A DNA stretch of 64,000 bases from Nostocales cyanobacterium HT-58-2. GTDB lineage: Bacteria > Cyanobacteriota > Cyanobacteriia > Cyanobacteriales > Nostocaceae. Location of the stretch: NCBI GenBank assembly GCA_002163975.1, contig CP019636.1:7195501-7259500 (forward strand), given 5' to 3'. A program made the translations under genes and the position numbers. Shown here one piece after another: positions 44,811 through 53,751 of the stretch. Every line of letters starts with the position of its first letter. Position 1 is the first letter of the stretch. The notes beneath the pieces are model-generated. The model searched no databases. It was not told the DNA's origin and saw nothing but the letters and a program-made list of their open reading frames with translations.

Positions 44811-45818
44811 ACGTGAGTTCGACGAACTAAAAAACGGCAGGAGGCAGAGCAGGCAGGTGTTTTGGGTAAATGTCAAGTGAGGGTTTTTTCGGTAGATAAG
44901 TATAAGCAGCCAAACCTGCCATCAAATTGACTAAGAAATTGAATACACTACGATGCCGAGAGTGTTCTATTTGGCACAAATTTTTGAGGTGGTCATTAAC
45001 GGACTCAATTACTGCACGTTTGCGTAAAAGAATTTTGTCAATTAATTTGACCAAACGGTTTTTCATATTCTTTTTAGATTTCGTGACTAACTGTAACCCC
45101 CGTTCATATAGCTGTTCAAAAAGTTTTTGGGAGATATAACCTCTATCTCCAAATAGTTTACCAATCAAGTCCTTGGTCATGTCTGGAACTGGTTCTCGGT
45201 CATCAACATTTGCCGGAGTTAGTTTGAATGCCAGCAATTCTCCCTGGTCGTTAATAATCAAATGGAGTTTAAAGCCGAAGTGCCAACCCACCGAATTTTT
45301 GCCCCATTTAACTAATCCTTTAAAGACCTTGTGTGCATGAGCACGGCATTTATGACAAACTTCTATTGGCGTTGAGTCAATAAAGCTAATTCCTGTAATT
45401 TCACCTCTGCGTCTATGTAAAAAACAACATAACAACATTAAGCACCAAGGCATTAACTCCACAAATCGTGTGTAGCTCACTAAGTTTGGGAAAGCTCCAC
45501 GCCAACCCGGTAGCACTTGTAAGGTGTAAAACTCCTTAAATGTTCGGTAGCCACTGCCGTGAAAGGCGATGGCAATAGTCATAACTTCACTTATATGCAT
45601 CCTTGAGGCACTACGGCGTTCTCCAGTCATTGATGGTAGCTGCGGTGCTTGCTGCCATAACTTTTCCCATGATGAACAGAAATCATCTACCTCACAGAAA
45701 ATCTGGGTTACGTCAAGCCGAGATACAATAGTGGACATCGCTGAGACACCTTGTTTATTTTTGCTTTTATGACAGTCTCAGCTTTTTTTGTGCCATTTTC
45801 AAGCCGTCGAACTCACGT
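44811..45818. mobile_element. IS982-family insertion sequence, 1,008 bp, intact
   Basis: The element is bounded by a 14-bp perfect terminal inverted repeat, ACGTGAGTTCGACG (44811-44824) and CGTCGAACTCACGT (45805-45818). Directly outside, CAGAATA occurs on both sides (44804-44810 and 45819-45825), a perfect 7-bp target duplication. The single transposase gene is uninterrupted. Intact ends, duplication and ORF indicate a fairly recent insertion. Confidence 0.93.
44827..45738 (-). CDS. IS982-family DDE transposase
   Basis: A 303-residue transposase. The three catalytic residues are in the expected order: D in ISFIDSTPIEVCH, D in LFGDRGYIS and E in RAVIESVNDHLKN. The segment KNSVGWHFGFKLHLIINDQGE is characteristic of IS982. 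ATG at 45738; stop near the left end of the element. No frameshift, so probably functional. Confidence 0.93.
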   Translation of the reverse strand: MSTIVSRLDVTQIFCEVDDFCSSWEKLWQQAPQLPSMTGERRSASRMHISEVMTIAIAFHGSGYRTFKEFYTLQVLPGWRGAFPNLVSYTRFVELMPWCLMLLCCFLHRRRGEITGISFIDSTPIEVCHKCRAHAHKVFKGLVKWGKNSVGWHFGFKLHLIINDQGELLAFKLTPANVDDREPVPDMTKDLIGKLFGDRGYISQKLFEQLYERGLQLVTKSKKNMKNRLVKLIDKILLRKRAVIESVNDHLKNLCQIEHSRHRSVFNFLVNLMAGLAAYTYLPKKPSLDIYPKHLPALPPAVF

Positions 45819-45881
45819 CAGAATAGATCCAAATCCTATTCAATTCATGACAATTGATCAATCACTGAAAGCTGATAACTG

Positions 45882-48209
45882 TTAACTATTTTTTTGCAGT
45901 TCTTGCCATCTTTTTCGCAGTTGGTTCAAGTTGGGAGCATGACCGCCATATCGCCAGCTCACGTAAGCTTGGCAAATTTCATCTATGATCTGGGCAGTTG
46001 CAGGGGAATAATGCTGATATGCTCCTGTGGCATACTCTAGAGGTGTCTGTGCAGGATGTTTACCTAAGCCTTTTTTGGTTGCCCATTTCAGCATCTGTTG
46101 ATATAAATTTTCCATGGGAGGCAATTTCAAGAGCGCAAAGCGATCGCGCCACTCTCGCCACTGTCCCCACCCTATCCAACTCAAAAAAGTGAGTGCAGTG
46201 GTCAAGATAACACCAGTTAATATACCTAGCCATCCTCGAGAAAATAAAGAGAAAAACCCAGAAAGGATTCTAGTTATCCAACTAAAGATTGCTCCGAACA
46301 TATTATTTAGCAAACCTGTCACAGGAGAGGGTAACCACCCAGCAATCCAGGTCCACAACTGACGCACAACACTAAAAGTTTGATCATCCTCAATCGAAGG
46401 AGGAATCAGAGGATGATTGGGAATAGGATCAAAGGCAAACCAGCCATAATTAGGGAAATACACCTCCGTCATAGCATAAGCATCTGTGTTACGGACAATG
46501 TACATTCCTGTAAACGGATTAAATTCTCCTGGACTAAACCCAGCTACCAACCGTGCTGGTATACCAATGGAGCGTAGCATCACTGTCAGGACTGTGGAAA
46601 AATGGTCTGGGTAGCCTCCTTTATACTTGAATAAAAAAGCTTCTACCAAGTCTTCTTTGTCACTTAAATATGGCAAGTCGGCAGGATTTTTGGGAAGACT
46701 ATAATGTTGCTTCAGGTACTGAGCTAAGTACAGAGCCTTTTCATAGGGTGAATCAAGAGTTTTTTGCGATTTGCCGACTCTTTCAATGTTGTAGTTAGCA
46801 AGTATTTCTTCGGTGTGTTGCTTGACTTTATTAGCAACTGCAGGGGAAATTTGCAAATAGTATTTTTTTATACTTTGTGGATATAGGGTTGGGGCTTTCC
46901 CTAACAAAGTGCGATCGCGCTGTGGGACTTGCGAAATAACTGTATAGGTTAGATCTTCAGATAATTCCACGGGCGATCGCAAAGAGCCTTCTGTGTCTAC
47001 AGCAATTATTGGTGTTGGGAAGTAAATTTCTTTGGGAGAAGCCAAAGCAGGAATCAAGTTTGGCAAGTCCGACACCACTGTGTACGTTTGTACTATTTCT
47101 TCATTCTTTCCAAGAAGACCTGTGAAGGGGAGAAAAAATTGGTAAGCCCAAGGCGATCGCTTGAGAGTTTGTACTTGCTCGTTACGAGAAATTTCCCATC
47201 CTTGCCCTGTATAGTGGTCAAACGCTAGTACTCGCCAAAAACCCGAGCTTTGTGATCGCACACGCATAACGACCTTGGGTTTCATCATACCGCGCAGGTT
47301 CTGGTTGATTCGGCTGTTAAAACCGTAATAAAAACTGTCGTTCAATAGTCCTGGTTCACCAATTTGGTTTCCTTCTCCTCCATGACTCTCACCACGATCT
47401 TGATTTTTGCTATGACCTTGACGGACATAACCACGATTAATGATGCTACGCCCCGTAAAATCGCCTTTAATGTTTATAGGAGAACTTACTGGGAACATTC
47501 GCAACTGATATCCAGGAAACCGGGGCAAAACAGCAAAAATTCCCAGTCCCAATCCCACAACAAGAGTAAAAAGTAAAAAATAAAATGTAAAAAAATGTGA
47601 AGATGATTTTTGATTATGATCTCGTTCCCAGGCAGAGCCTGAGAACATTTTTAATGGCTGTAAGCCGAGGCGGGAACGGTAATCTAGTACTAGGGTTGGT
47701 AGGGCGATCGCTAGAAAAAATAGCAGCACTGGAGCGAATGCTAAAGTTTGACTCAGCGTAGCGGCAACACCGAGCAATATCAACCCGATGACAATTGAGT
47801 ATCCCAGGTCTTTGCGGCGAGGCATATCAAAACTGTGAAGGACTTGGAGTTGAATTAACAACTCTGCCAAAGCCAGTCGTGTGTCATTCAACTCGCCAAA
47901 CAATCGCCCAAAGAAAGCTCCCAGTGCTACTAACATTCCTATGGCGATACAGAACTTAACCGAGACATTGCGGTTGTGACGACGGTAGTAACTCCAAAAC
48001 GCGCCTACCGTTGAAAGTGGTAATGACCAAAGACTGAATTTAGTCTCACAAGCAGTATCCGTCGCTACAATTCCTACAATTACCAACGCTAGCACGAGCA
48101 CCCGCAAGCTAATTGAATTTTCCACTTCCATCAACGGCGACTCCTGCATATTTTGCCGCCAGAAAAGACTTGCAGGTAGACGCCAACCTATCCTGGGTTT
48201 ATTAAACAT
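45882..48209 (-). CDS. Transglutaminase-fold membrane protein with catalytic residues replaced (TgpA/DUF3488 type)
   Basis: A protein of about 775 residues with an N-terminal block of five to seven transmembrane helices (DUF3488 type), an extracytoplasmic middle domain, the transglutaminase-core region at about 520-600, another membrane helix (about 660-690) and a C-terminal DUF4129-like tail. In active members GYC-E-HF carries the nucleophile Cys; here it reads GYPDHF (Pro534). The His of DAHAW is Tyr578 (DAYAM). Asp594 of FDP remains. So a thiol protease or cross-linking reaction is not expected. I start at ATG 48209; the frame is open to 48272. Confidence 0.8.
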   Translation of the reverse strand: MFNKPRIGWRLPASLFWRQNMQESPLMEVENSISLRVLVLALVIVGIVATDTACETKFSLWSLPLSTVGAFWSYYRRHNRNVSVKFCIAIGMLVALGAFFGRLFGELNDTRLALAELLIQLQVLHSFDMPRRKDLGYSIVIGLILLGVAATLSQTLAFAPVLLFFLAIALPTLVLDYRSRLGLQPLKMFSGSAWERDHNQKSSSHFFTFYFLLFTLVVGLGLGIFAVLPRFPGYQLRMFPVSSPINIKGDFTGRSIINRGYVRQGHSKNQDRGESHGGEGNQIGEPGLLNDSFYYGFNSRINQNLRGMMKPKVVMRVRSQSSGFWRVLAFDHYTGQGWEISRNEQVQTLKRSPWAYQFFLPFTGLLGKNEEIVQTYTVVSDLPNLIPALASPKEIYFPTPIIAVDTEGSLRSPVELSEDLTYTVISQVPQRDRTLLGKAPTLYPQSIKKYYLQISPAVANKVKQHTEEILANYNIERVGKSQKTLDSPYEKALYLAQYLKQHYSLPKNPADLPYLSDKEDLVEAFLFKYKGGYPDHFSTVLTVMLRSIGIPARLVAGFSPGEFNPFTGMYIVRNTDAYAMTEVYFPNYGWFAFDPIPNHPLIPPSIEDDQTFSVVRQLWTWIAGWLPSPVTGLLNNMFGAIFSWITRILSGFFSLFSRGWLGILTGVILTTALTFLSWIGWGQWREWRDRFALLKLPPMENLYQQMLKWATKKGLGKHPAQTPLEYATGAYQHYSPATAQIIDEICQAYVSWRYGGHAPNLNQLRKRWQELQKNS

Positions 48210-48438
48210 CTTAATGAGAAAGCAGTCTATGGGTATGTCAGTCAACAGATGATATGGACGCCACTGACACAAAACGAGTCGGTCAAACCGAACTCGTGTG
48301 TGTCTTCCTCATAGCAGCTTTCTGTAGACGCCCTAATGATCACTTCTGTAAAAATGGGGGATTTTTCAAAACCAGGATGTTTATTTCATATCAATGGCAT
48401 TTATCTAACGTGGATTGCTAGCGATGGCAAACTTGTTT

Positions 48439-49419
48439 TTACACCGTGGGAACAATCACAAATAAAAGAGGTCGTTGGTCTATTTCTTTTAAATCAACTT
48501 CCAAGGTATAAGTCTGGTTGGCTTGTGTGTTGTGTAATTCTACACTTAAGCATCCTGGACTTGATGACTCAGCTGTTGCTTGTGAAGCATCTCCCTGAAG
48601 CTTCACAATTCCCTTAGAGGGTAACTCACTCTGAACTCTTAGCTTCGTCATTTCACCTTGAGTCTGGTATTCTACCTTAAGGGTAAGAACACCTGAAGAT
48701 GTTAGCCATTGCCTTTCTACTACTGGATTGGTAGCGGAAATAGGCAAAGTCAGATTTTCTAGTAGCTGTTTTGCTGCTAGCAACGATAGCGCCATCTGTT
48801 GAGAAGGCTGTAAATCTGAGTAATTACTCTCTAGATTTGGCATAGTTTCTAGAGCATCCACAGAACGAGAGGGAGTTCTTAGCACCATACCTGCTAGGTC
48901 GTTCAGTGCTTGAGAATCGTTTGGGAAGAGGCTTTCCACCGCTTGAACGAGTTTTGCCCCTAAAGGTACAGAAGACGCTATCATCGCCTGGCACTTTTCC
49001 AGTAATTGCTGGAAAACTCTTTCTGGTAATGGAATCGGCAGATTCAGCTTAGATTGCTGTGCTGTCCAGCCCCAAACCGGAACTAATTCAATCGATGGAT
49101 TATCTACGTACTCAGGGTATTCTGTAAGTTGACTTTCCCAAGGGAATAACGGTGGATGATTTTGAATTTGAAGTTGTAACCGACGTTTAAGGACGGCTTG
49201 GAAACGTTCTTGCACAGTAGGAGTTTCTCCCAGTTGAAAGGTTTGGGGTATAGATTTTAACTCAAAAACGCCACCGTTTCCAGCGGCGACTATTTCATTA
49301 AGATTTTCTACCCCTTCATTTTCCTTACAATTTACCAAGTTTTGCTCATTAGTTTGGGTATTTTTTGCCAACAACCAAGTGAGTAACTGGTCTTGTAAGG
49401 ATTCTGAGTCACTATTCAT
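48439..49419 (-). CDS. patU: PatU-like heterocyst-pattern protein
   Basis: A protein of about 326 residues beginning MNSDSESLQDQLLTWLL, with a conserved-looking C-terminal half (VLTLKVEYQTQGEMTKLRVQ) and no enzyme motif. Its start ATG overlaps the stop of the upstream hetZ-like gene (ATGAATAG), giving translational coupling. In Anabaena PCC 7120 the hetZ-downstream patU locus is split in two (patU5, patU3) and both influence heterocyst spacing; here the frame is uninterrupted. Assignment depends on position next to hetZ and remembered family resemblance. The alternative name DUF1822 cannot be excluded. Confidence 0.68.
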   Translation of the reverse strand: MNSDSESLQDQLLTWLLAKNTQTNEQNLVNCKENEGVENLNEIVAAGNGGVFELKSIPQTFQLGETPTVQERFQAVLKRRLQLQIQNHPPLFPWESQLTEYPEYVDNPSIELVPVWGWTAQQSKLNLPIPLPERVFQQLLEKCQAMIASSVPLGAKLVQAVESLFPNDSQALNDLAGMVLRTPSRSVDALETMPNLESNYSDLQPSQQMALSLLAAKQLLENLTLPISATNPVVERQWLTSSGVLTLKVEYQTQGEMTKLRVQSELPSKGIVKLQGDASQATAESSSPGCLSVELHNTQANQTYTLEVDLKEIDQRPLLFVIVPTV

Positions 49420-50602
49420 GAGTAGATGCACCCGATCCGGACACTAAGGAGTTACGAATTTCCCAAGCTTGTTCAAGAATTTTAAACCACCGTTTTTGCA
49501 GTTGTGCCATTGATAATCCTAAAGTTTTTGCAATTTTTTCATCTGGATGACCTTGTTGTTTCAACTCTAATAGAGACAGTTGTTTATCGTCGAGTTGAGC
49601 CGTATACACTTCCCATTGCTGAGGAGTCAAGCCCAAATTCATATGCAAATCTGCTTCCAACCATTCGTGGACTAACTCCCAGCGATGGAGTAAGGCAAAC
49701 CTGATCAAATGATACTTAAAGCGCTGCTGTAAATAATCTCGCTGGCGAGGAGTTAACCCCAAAATTGACTCAATTTCCTGCGCTGATAAATCTTGAAGGC
49801 GCAGGGCAAAGTAATCAGCACAATCAGATTGCTGCCGCTCTTCCAGATAATTCATGAGTTCAGTAATCACGACAGAGCGTAACGTATCTTCTTGGGGTTC
49901 TGGCTCTGGTTGTGTTGCCATTGCCGATCGCAATTGCTGCACTGCTGGATCTTCCCACGAGCCATCAGCTTCGTTTCCACTACCTTCGGCTGCTTGTTCT
50001 ATGTCTACACAAGTTTCGGGTGGTTGTTGCTGGGAGAATGTTTGTGCCCGAAGAATAATGAGCTGTTGCTGACGTCCTGGTAAGGGAATTCGGCGCTTGG
50101 CATAGCGTTCAGTAAATGCCATGTATTCCGCTAATTCCAAAAGACTTTGGGGACGATACGTGGCACCCAGTTGGTTCTCCCGTCGGAAGGCGTTTAATGC
50201 CTCTAGGTAAAAACTTTGCAGGAAATCTTCAATGACGACAAGCCGACCTTGATAGCTCAATTGTCTTTGAGGAGGATTGATGTAACGATAGATAATCGCA
50301 CTCAAAGTACTATGTAATTCTATTCTGCCTCGATTAGAACCCAACTCGTAGTACCTCAGACACTGTTGCAACCGATGTCGGGCAAGGGTCATTGCAGAAT
50401 TTTCCACAGCACCAGCAGCTTGGATTCGCTTGCTTTCACTGCAAATTCGATAAACTTCGGCAGCAATTCGCGTTGCCACATCGCGGCAATTGTGCTCCGA
50501 AGCTTTGGTTGATTGCTGAAGCTCCTTGAAAAGGAGTTGAAATATCGCCTCCACGCCGATAGAACTTACTCCCTGAATTGTTATGGTTGCGGCTGAATTC
50601 AT
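49412..50602 (-). CDS. hetZ: HetZ-like heterocyst differentiation regulator
   Basis: A 396-residue protein matching in length HetZ of Anabaena (about 401). Conserved blocks are RIAAEVYRICSESKRIQAAG, SLLELAEYMAFTERYAKRR, SDCADYFALRLQDLSAQEI and a C-terminal HTH-like region DEKIAKTLGLSMAQLQKRW. HetZ is a DNA-binding regulator acting with HetR in commitment of vegetative cells to heterocysts. The linker around 215-245 is acidic and Gln/Pro rich. It forms a coupled pair with patU. The amiC/murI/sds neighbours support the call; the family resemblance to sigma-like regions is weak. Confidence 0.78.
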   Translation of the reverse strand: MNSAATITIQGVSSIGVEAIFQLLFKELQQSTKASEHNCRDVATRIAAEVYRICSESKRIQAAGAVENSAMTLARHRLQQCLRYYELGSNRGRIELHSTLSAIIYRYINPPQRQLSYQGRLVVIEDFLQSFYLEALNAFRRENQLGATYRPQSLLELAEYMAFTERYAKRRIPLPGRQQQLIILRAQTFSQQQPPETCVDIEQAAEGSGNEADGSWEDPAVQQLRSAMATQPEPEPQEDTLRSVVITELMNYLEERQQSDCADYFALRLQDLSAQEIESILGLTPRQRDYLQQRFKYHLIRFALLHRWELVHEWLEADLHMNLGLTPQQWEVYTAQLDDKQLSLLELKQQGHPDEKIAKTLGLSMAQLQKRWFKILEQAWEIRNSLVSGSGASTHE

Positions 50603-50806
50603 AGTCTGGTGTTTAAAAAGACCCTAACATACTTAAGTACCGCCTGTAAGACTGAGAGATTGGGCCGAGGATTTTGCGTACAAGTCAAACGTGCCTCAAT
50701 CATCTGTTATGGGATTAGGCTGGATTTATGATTCCCGAATCTTGTTTGATTGTTCGCTCTTCATAGATGTTATAGCCACTACCCAGTAACCAGTTTACAG
50801 GTCATT

Positions 50807-51280
50807 ATGGATTTACAAGCACAAATTCAATTGCTAATTGACAATGCACCCCAAGATGGTGTTTCTCCGCAACTTGTCACAGCAATCGCTCCTGCCCTTA
50901 GCGCGATCGCTCAGAAATTACGCCATTCCCAGTACTATATTCTCCAAAACATGGAAGAGGGCTGGGTTTTGACTACATTGAGCAATCGCGCAAATCCACA
51001 GTTGGAAAAGCGAGTGATTTATGCTTTTCCTACAATACAGGATGTCCCAGCGAGATCATCTGCTGGGCTTGACCCTCGATTGATAGCTGCACCCATGCCT
51101 GTGACTCACATTTTGTTCCAACTGGTAGCAATGGAACCCGTAGATAGTATAGTTTTTTTTGAAACTCCTGGCACTAACACTGACTCAATTGAAGTCCGAC
51201 GAGTTGACCTGCAAAACTTAATACAACAGCAGTTGCAACAAAACCGAGTAAAAAGAGAAATTCCTCCGGATCTTGCATAA
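50807..51280 (+). CDS. Conserved hypothetical cyanobacterial protein
   Basis: A soluble protein of about 157 residues beginning MDLQAQIQLLIDNAPQDGVS, with mixed helix and strand composition (GWVLTTLSNRANPQLEKRVIYAFP) and a Gln-rich C-terminus. No named domain. I start at ATG 50807 since the upstream open part (to 50750) lacks coding character. It is divergent from hetZ across about 200 bp, a position that suggests linked regulation, but I see no operator. Confidence 0.65.
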   Translation: MDLQAQIQLLIDNAPQDGVSPQLVTAIAPALSAIAQKLRHSQYYILQNMEEGWVLTTLSNRANPQLEKRVIYAFPTIQDVPARSSAGLDPRLIAAPMPVTHILFQLVAMEPVDSIVFFETPGTNTDSIEVRRVDLQNLIQQQLQQNRVKREIPPDLA

Positions 51281-51373
51281 ATTGTTATTCGTATGGAGTT
51301 GGTGGGAGTTAGTCGTTAGTAGCAATTTCTACTAACTTTTCTCAATAGCCCAGATGCACTCGCGTTCAAGTCA

Positions 51374-51395
51374 GAGATTGCCCAAAAGCAATCTC
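51374..51395. terminator. Hairpin between convergent genes
   Basis: Stem GAGATTGC (51374-51381) / GCAATCTC (51388-51395), six-base loop, with no T-run. It sits between the hypothetical gene and sds and may act as a terminator or stabiliser. A second near-palindrome involving GGAGAGCCA / TGGCTCTCC lies at about 51420-51458. Confidence 0.4.
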
Positions 51396-51493
51396 CGCTC
51401 AGGAGAGCTACTCTGTTAGGAGAGCCAGCGCGTTCTTGGAGAGAAATGGCTCTCCAAGACCACACTGGCTCACTACTCACTACTCACCAGTCC

Positions 51494-52465
51494 CTAGAAA
51501 AGCCGACTGAGTACGTAATCAGCCATTTCAATCAGGGCTTGGCGAGATTCAGAGGATGAAAGATCTGCAAGAAGCTCAACAGCTTGGTTTGCATGCTGCT
51601 CAGCTAACTCTCTCGCCCTTTGAATTCCCTTGCTGTCATGTATCAAGGACATGGCTTGCTCTAAGTCCCCTTCCTGGGCAAATTCTCTTTCTATCAGGAC
51701 TTCCAGGTAAGGTTGTTCTTCCAATGCAAATAAAACAGGTGCGGTCAGATTACCACTTTTCAAATCCGAGCCTGCTGGCTTACCTAAGGTATCTGTCGAA
51801 CTTGTGAAATCTAAGATATCATCTACAATCTGGAACGCTAAACCAAGATGGCGCCCGTAGCCATACAAATGTTCGGCTGTTTCTTGGGGAACTTCGCTAA
51901 GCAATCCGGCTGCTTTCGAGCTATTGGCAATTAACGAAGCTGTTTTGTAATAACTTTTCTTGAGATAAGTCTCAATCGAAATGCTCGTGTCAAAGCGACT
52001 TAGTCCCTGCTGAATCTCGCCCACTGCCAAATCCATAATGACCTCTGACAGCAGTTTTACCACCTCCAAATTGTCCAAGTTGGCTAGGTACCAAGAAGAT
52101 TGAGCAAAGAGAAAATCTCCTGCTAATATTGCTATTCTGTTGCCAAATAAACTGTGAACTGTGGGAACACCACGCCGCATCTGGGATTCGTCCACGACAT
52201 CGTCATGCACCAAGCTTGCTGTGTGAATCATTTCGGTAATCTCAGCTAAGCGTCGGTGACGAGGCGTAACGTCTTGTTCGAGCATTGTGGCCCGCGATAT
52301 CAGCAGGACGATCGCCGGTCTTATGCGCTTTCCCCCAGCTCCAAATAGGTGTTCGGCTGCTGCACAAAGAATAGGGTGACCGTTTCCAACTAGTTGTTTC
52401 AAGTTGTCTGCTAGTATTTGCAGGTCGGCTTCCACAGGGGAAAAAAGAGAGGTGGCTGGGGTCAT
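51494..52465 (-). CDS. sds: All-trans polyprenyl (probably solanesyl) diphosphate synthase
   Basis: A 323-residue trans-prenyltransferase. The first aspartate-rich motif reads HDDVVD (DDxxD, residues about 91-95), and the second DDILD in QIVDDILDFTS. The chain starts MTPATSLFSPVEADLQILADNL and has the GGKRIRPA motif. It elongates farnesyl/geranyl diphosphate with IPP, giving the long side chain for plastoquinone in cyanobacteria; exact chain length (C45 most likely) is inferred. murI and a small ORF follow on the minus strand at a distance. Confidence 0.9.
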   Translation of the reverse strand: MTPATSLFSPVEADLQILADNLKQLVGNGHPILCAAAEHLFGAGGKRIRPAIVLLISRATMLEQDVTPRHRRLAEITEMIHTASLVHDDVVDESQMRRGVPTVHSLFGNRIAILAGDFLFAQSSWYLANLDNLEVVKLLSEVIMDLAVGEIQQGLSRFDTSISIETYLKKSYYKTASLIANSSKAAGLLSEVPQETAEHLYGYGRHLGLAFQIVDDILDFTSSTDTLGKPAGSDLKSGNLTAPVLFALEEQPYLEVLIEREFAQEGDLEQAMSLIHDSKGIQRARELAEQHANQAVELLADLSSSESRQALIEMADYVLSRLF

Positions 52466-53486
52466 GGATGGGCAGACTCTGGCTTTATTTACGAAAGTTT
52501 ACATATCCTATACTCATTTTAAGATAACCCTGTGTCAGCGCAAACTTTTCATGAGTCATTATTCATTAGTTTTCTCCCTAGATTTCCCTAACTCTTCACT
52601 CCTTCGGTCTGTTTGTCTTATCAAGAAATCTTAAACAACATCTTGAACAACAGTTGTTGATTTTCTTTCAATCAAAAATTATACTCGCATACTTAGCCGT
52701 ATATTTCCTAGTATAGATGACATATCCAATACTTTGACTTATGAGTGAACAAATCCCACACAGATGCTTAAAGCTCTATATCTTGACAAAAACTTGATTT
52801 TCTGCAGTGCACTCTTGAAGTAAAGCTAAAAACCAAGCCTAAAAAGCTTCTTGCGACTTACTTGTCACCCATTACACATTACTTATTTGTTTTGAGAGAA
52901 TAATTGTTCTAAGTCTTGTCTAAGCTACTATAGAAAATTTCAAATTTAGCAGAAAAATTGGCTAAAAAGTCAGGTTCATTGTGTTACGCTAAAATCTAGG
53001 GATTTCAAATTTTTGAGATATTCACTCCCGGGAAGAAAATCATTTTTAAGTGTTTTTACTTATCTGGTGAAGTGAGTCTGAATAAAACATAGTGCACTGA
53101 GACCAAAGAATTTATTTCATTGGTTCAAGTCTCTATATGTAAAGCTCTAAGGTTAGAACCAAGCGCTACCCGTAAGGGGAGGTGCTACACTTCTTCAGCG
53201 TAGCAAAAGCGTGCGCCTTGCAGTGCAAGGTATAGTGTTTACGGAAAAGTGCAGACTGGATAGACTGCTGAGGCAGTAGTTTAGAATCGCTGTTTGGTGA
53301 TTTGACTACTGCCATAGGTGTAGTCTGCAAAAAAATAAATACAGAAGAGTTTAGCGGAGAGAAATATTCCTCTACCGTAAGTTTTGCCAAGCAAAAAAAC
53401 AGTTACCAAGCATGACTTTGTGTATCTGTCGTTCTGCTAATTTTACTCGATTTTATATTCCTTAGACAGAAGTACTGGTAGAAAAA
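52466..53486. other. Gene-free spacer of 1 kb
   Basis: AT-rich, no supported gene. Near 53160-53235 is a GC-rich block with the pattern GCTACCCGTAAGGGGAGGTG, likely a REP-type repeat. No tRNA or known RNA recognised; the sds promoter would lie at the left end. Confidence 0.5.
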
Positions 53487-53684
53487 ATGATTTACGGAAA
53501 GATGCCTATGATGATTTTTATATTAGCTTCTGGTTATTTGTTTGCAGTTTACTTATTATTAGCACTAGCAAAGAAAACCGGAAGAAAAGGGACTCCTGCA
53601 AGTGGTTCTTTGACCTCTCAAGGAAAGCACAAACAGGAAGTTTCAGTAGCGCCTAAGGTGAGTGAAGCAACAAGCCTTCACTAA
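53487..53684 (+). CDS. Possible small membrane protein
   Basis: A 65-residue frame with one strong helix (MMIFILASGYLFAVYLLLALA) followed by a basic, polar tail (KKTGRKGTPASGS). The hydrophobic-plus-basic layout looks real, but the ribosome-binding site is weak and I recognise no family. It is convergent with murI, 68 bp apart. Confidence 0.45.
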   Translation: MIYGKMPMMIFILASGYLFAVYLLLALAKKTGRKGTPASGSLTSQGKHKQEVSVAPKVSEATSLH

Positions 53685-53751
53685 GCGTTATTATTCAGTC
53701 AGTCATCAGTCAAAGGTAAGAAAACTTTTACTGATGACAAATGACTTGTAA

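Noticed and set aside
53166..53390. A 74-residue minus-strand frame
   Set aside because: Starts from repeat sequence and has no motif or initiation signal.
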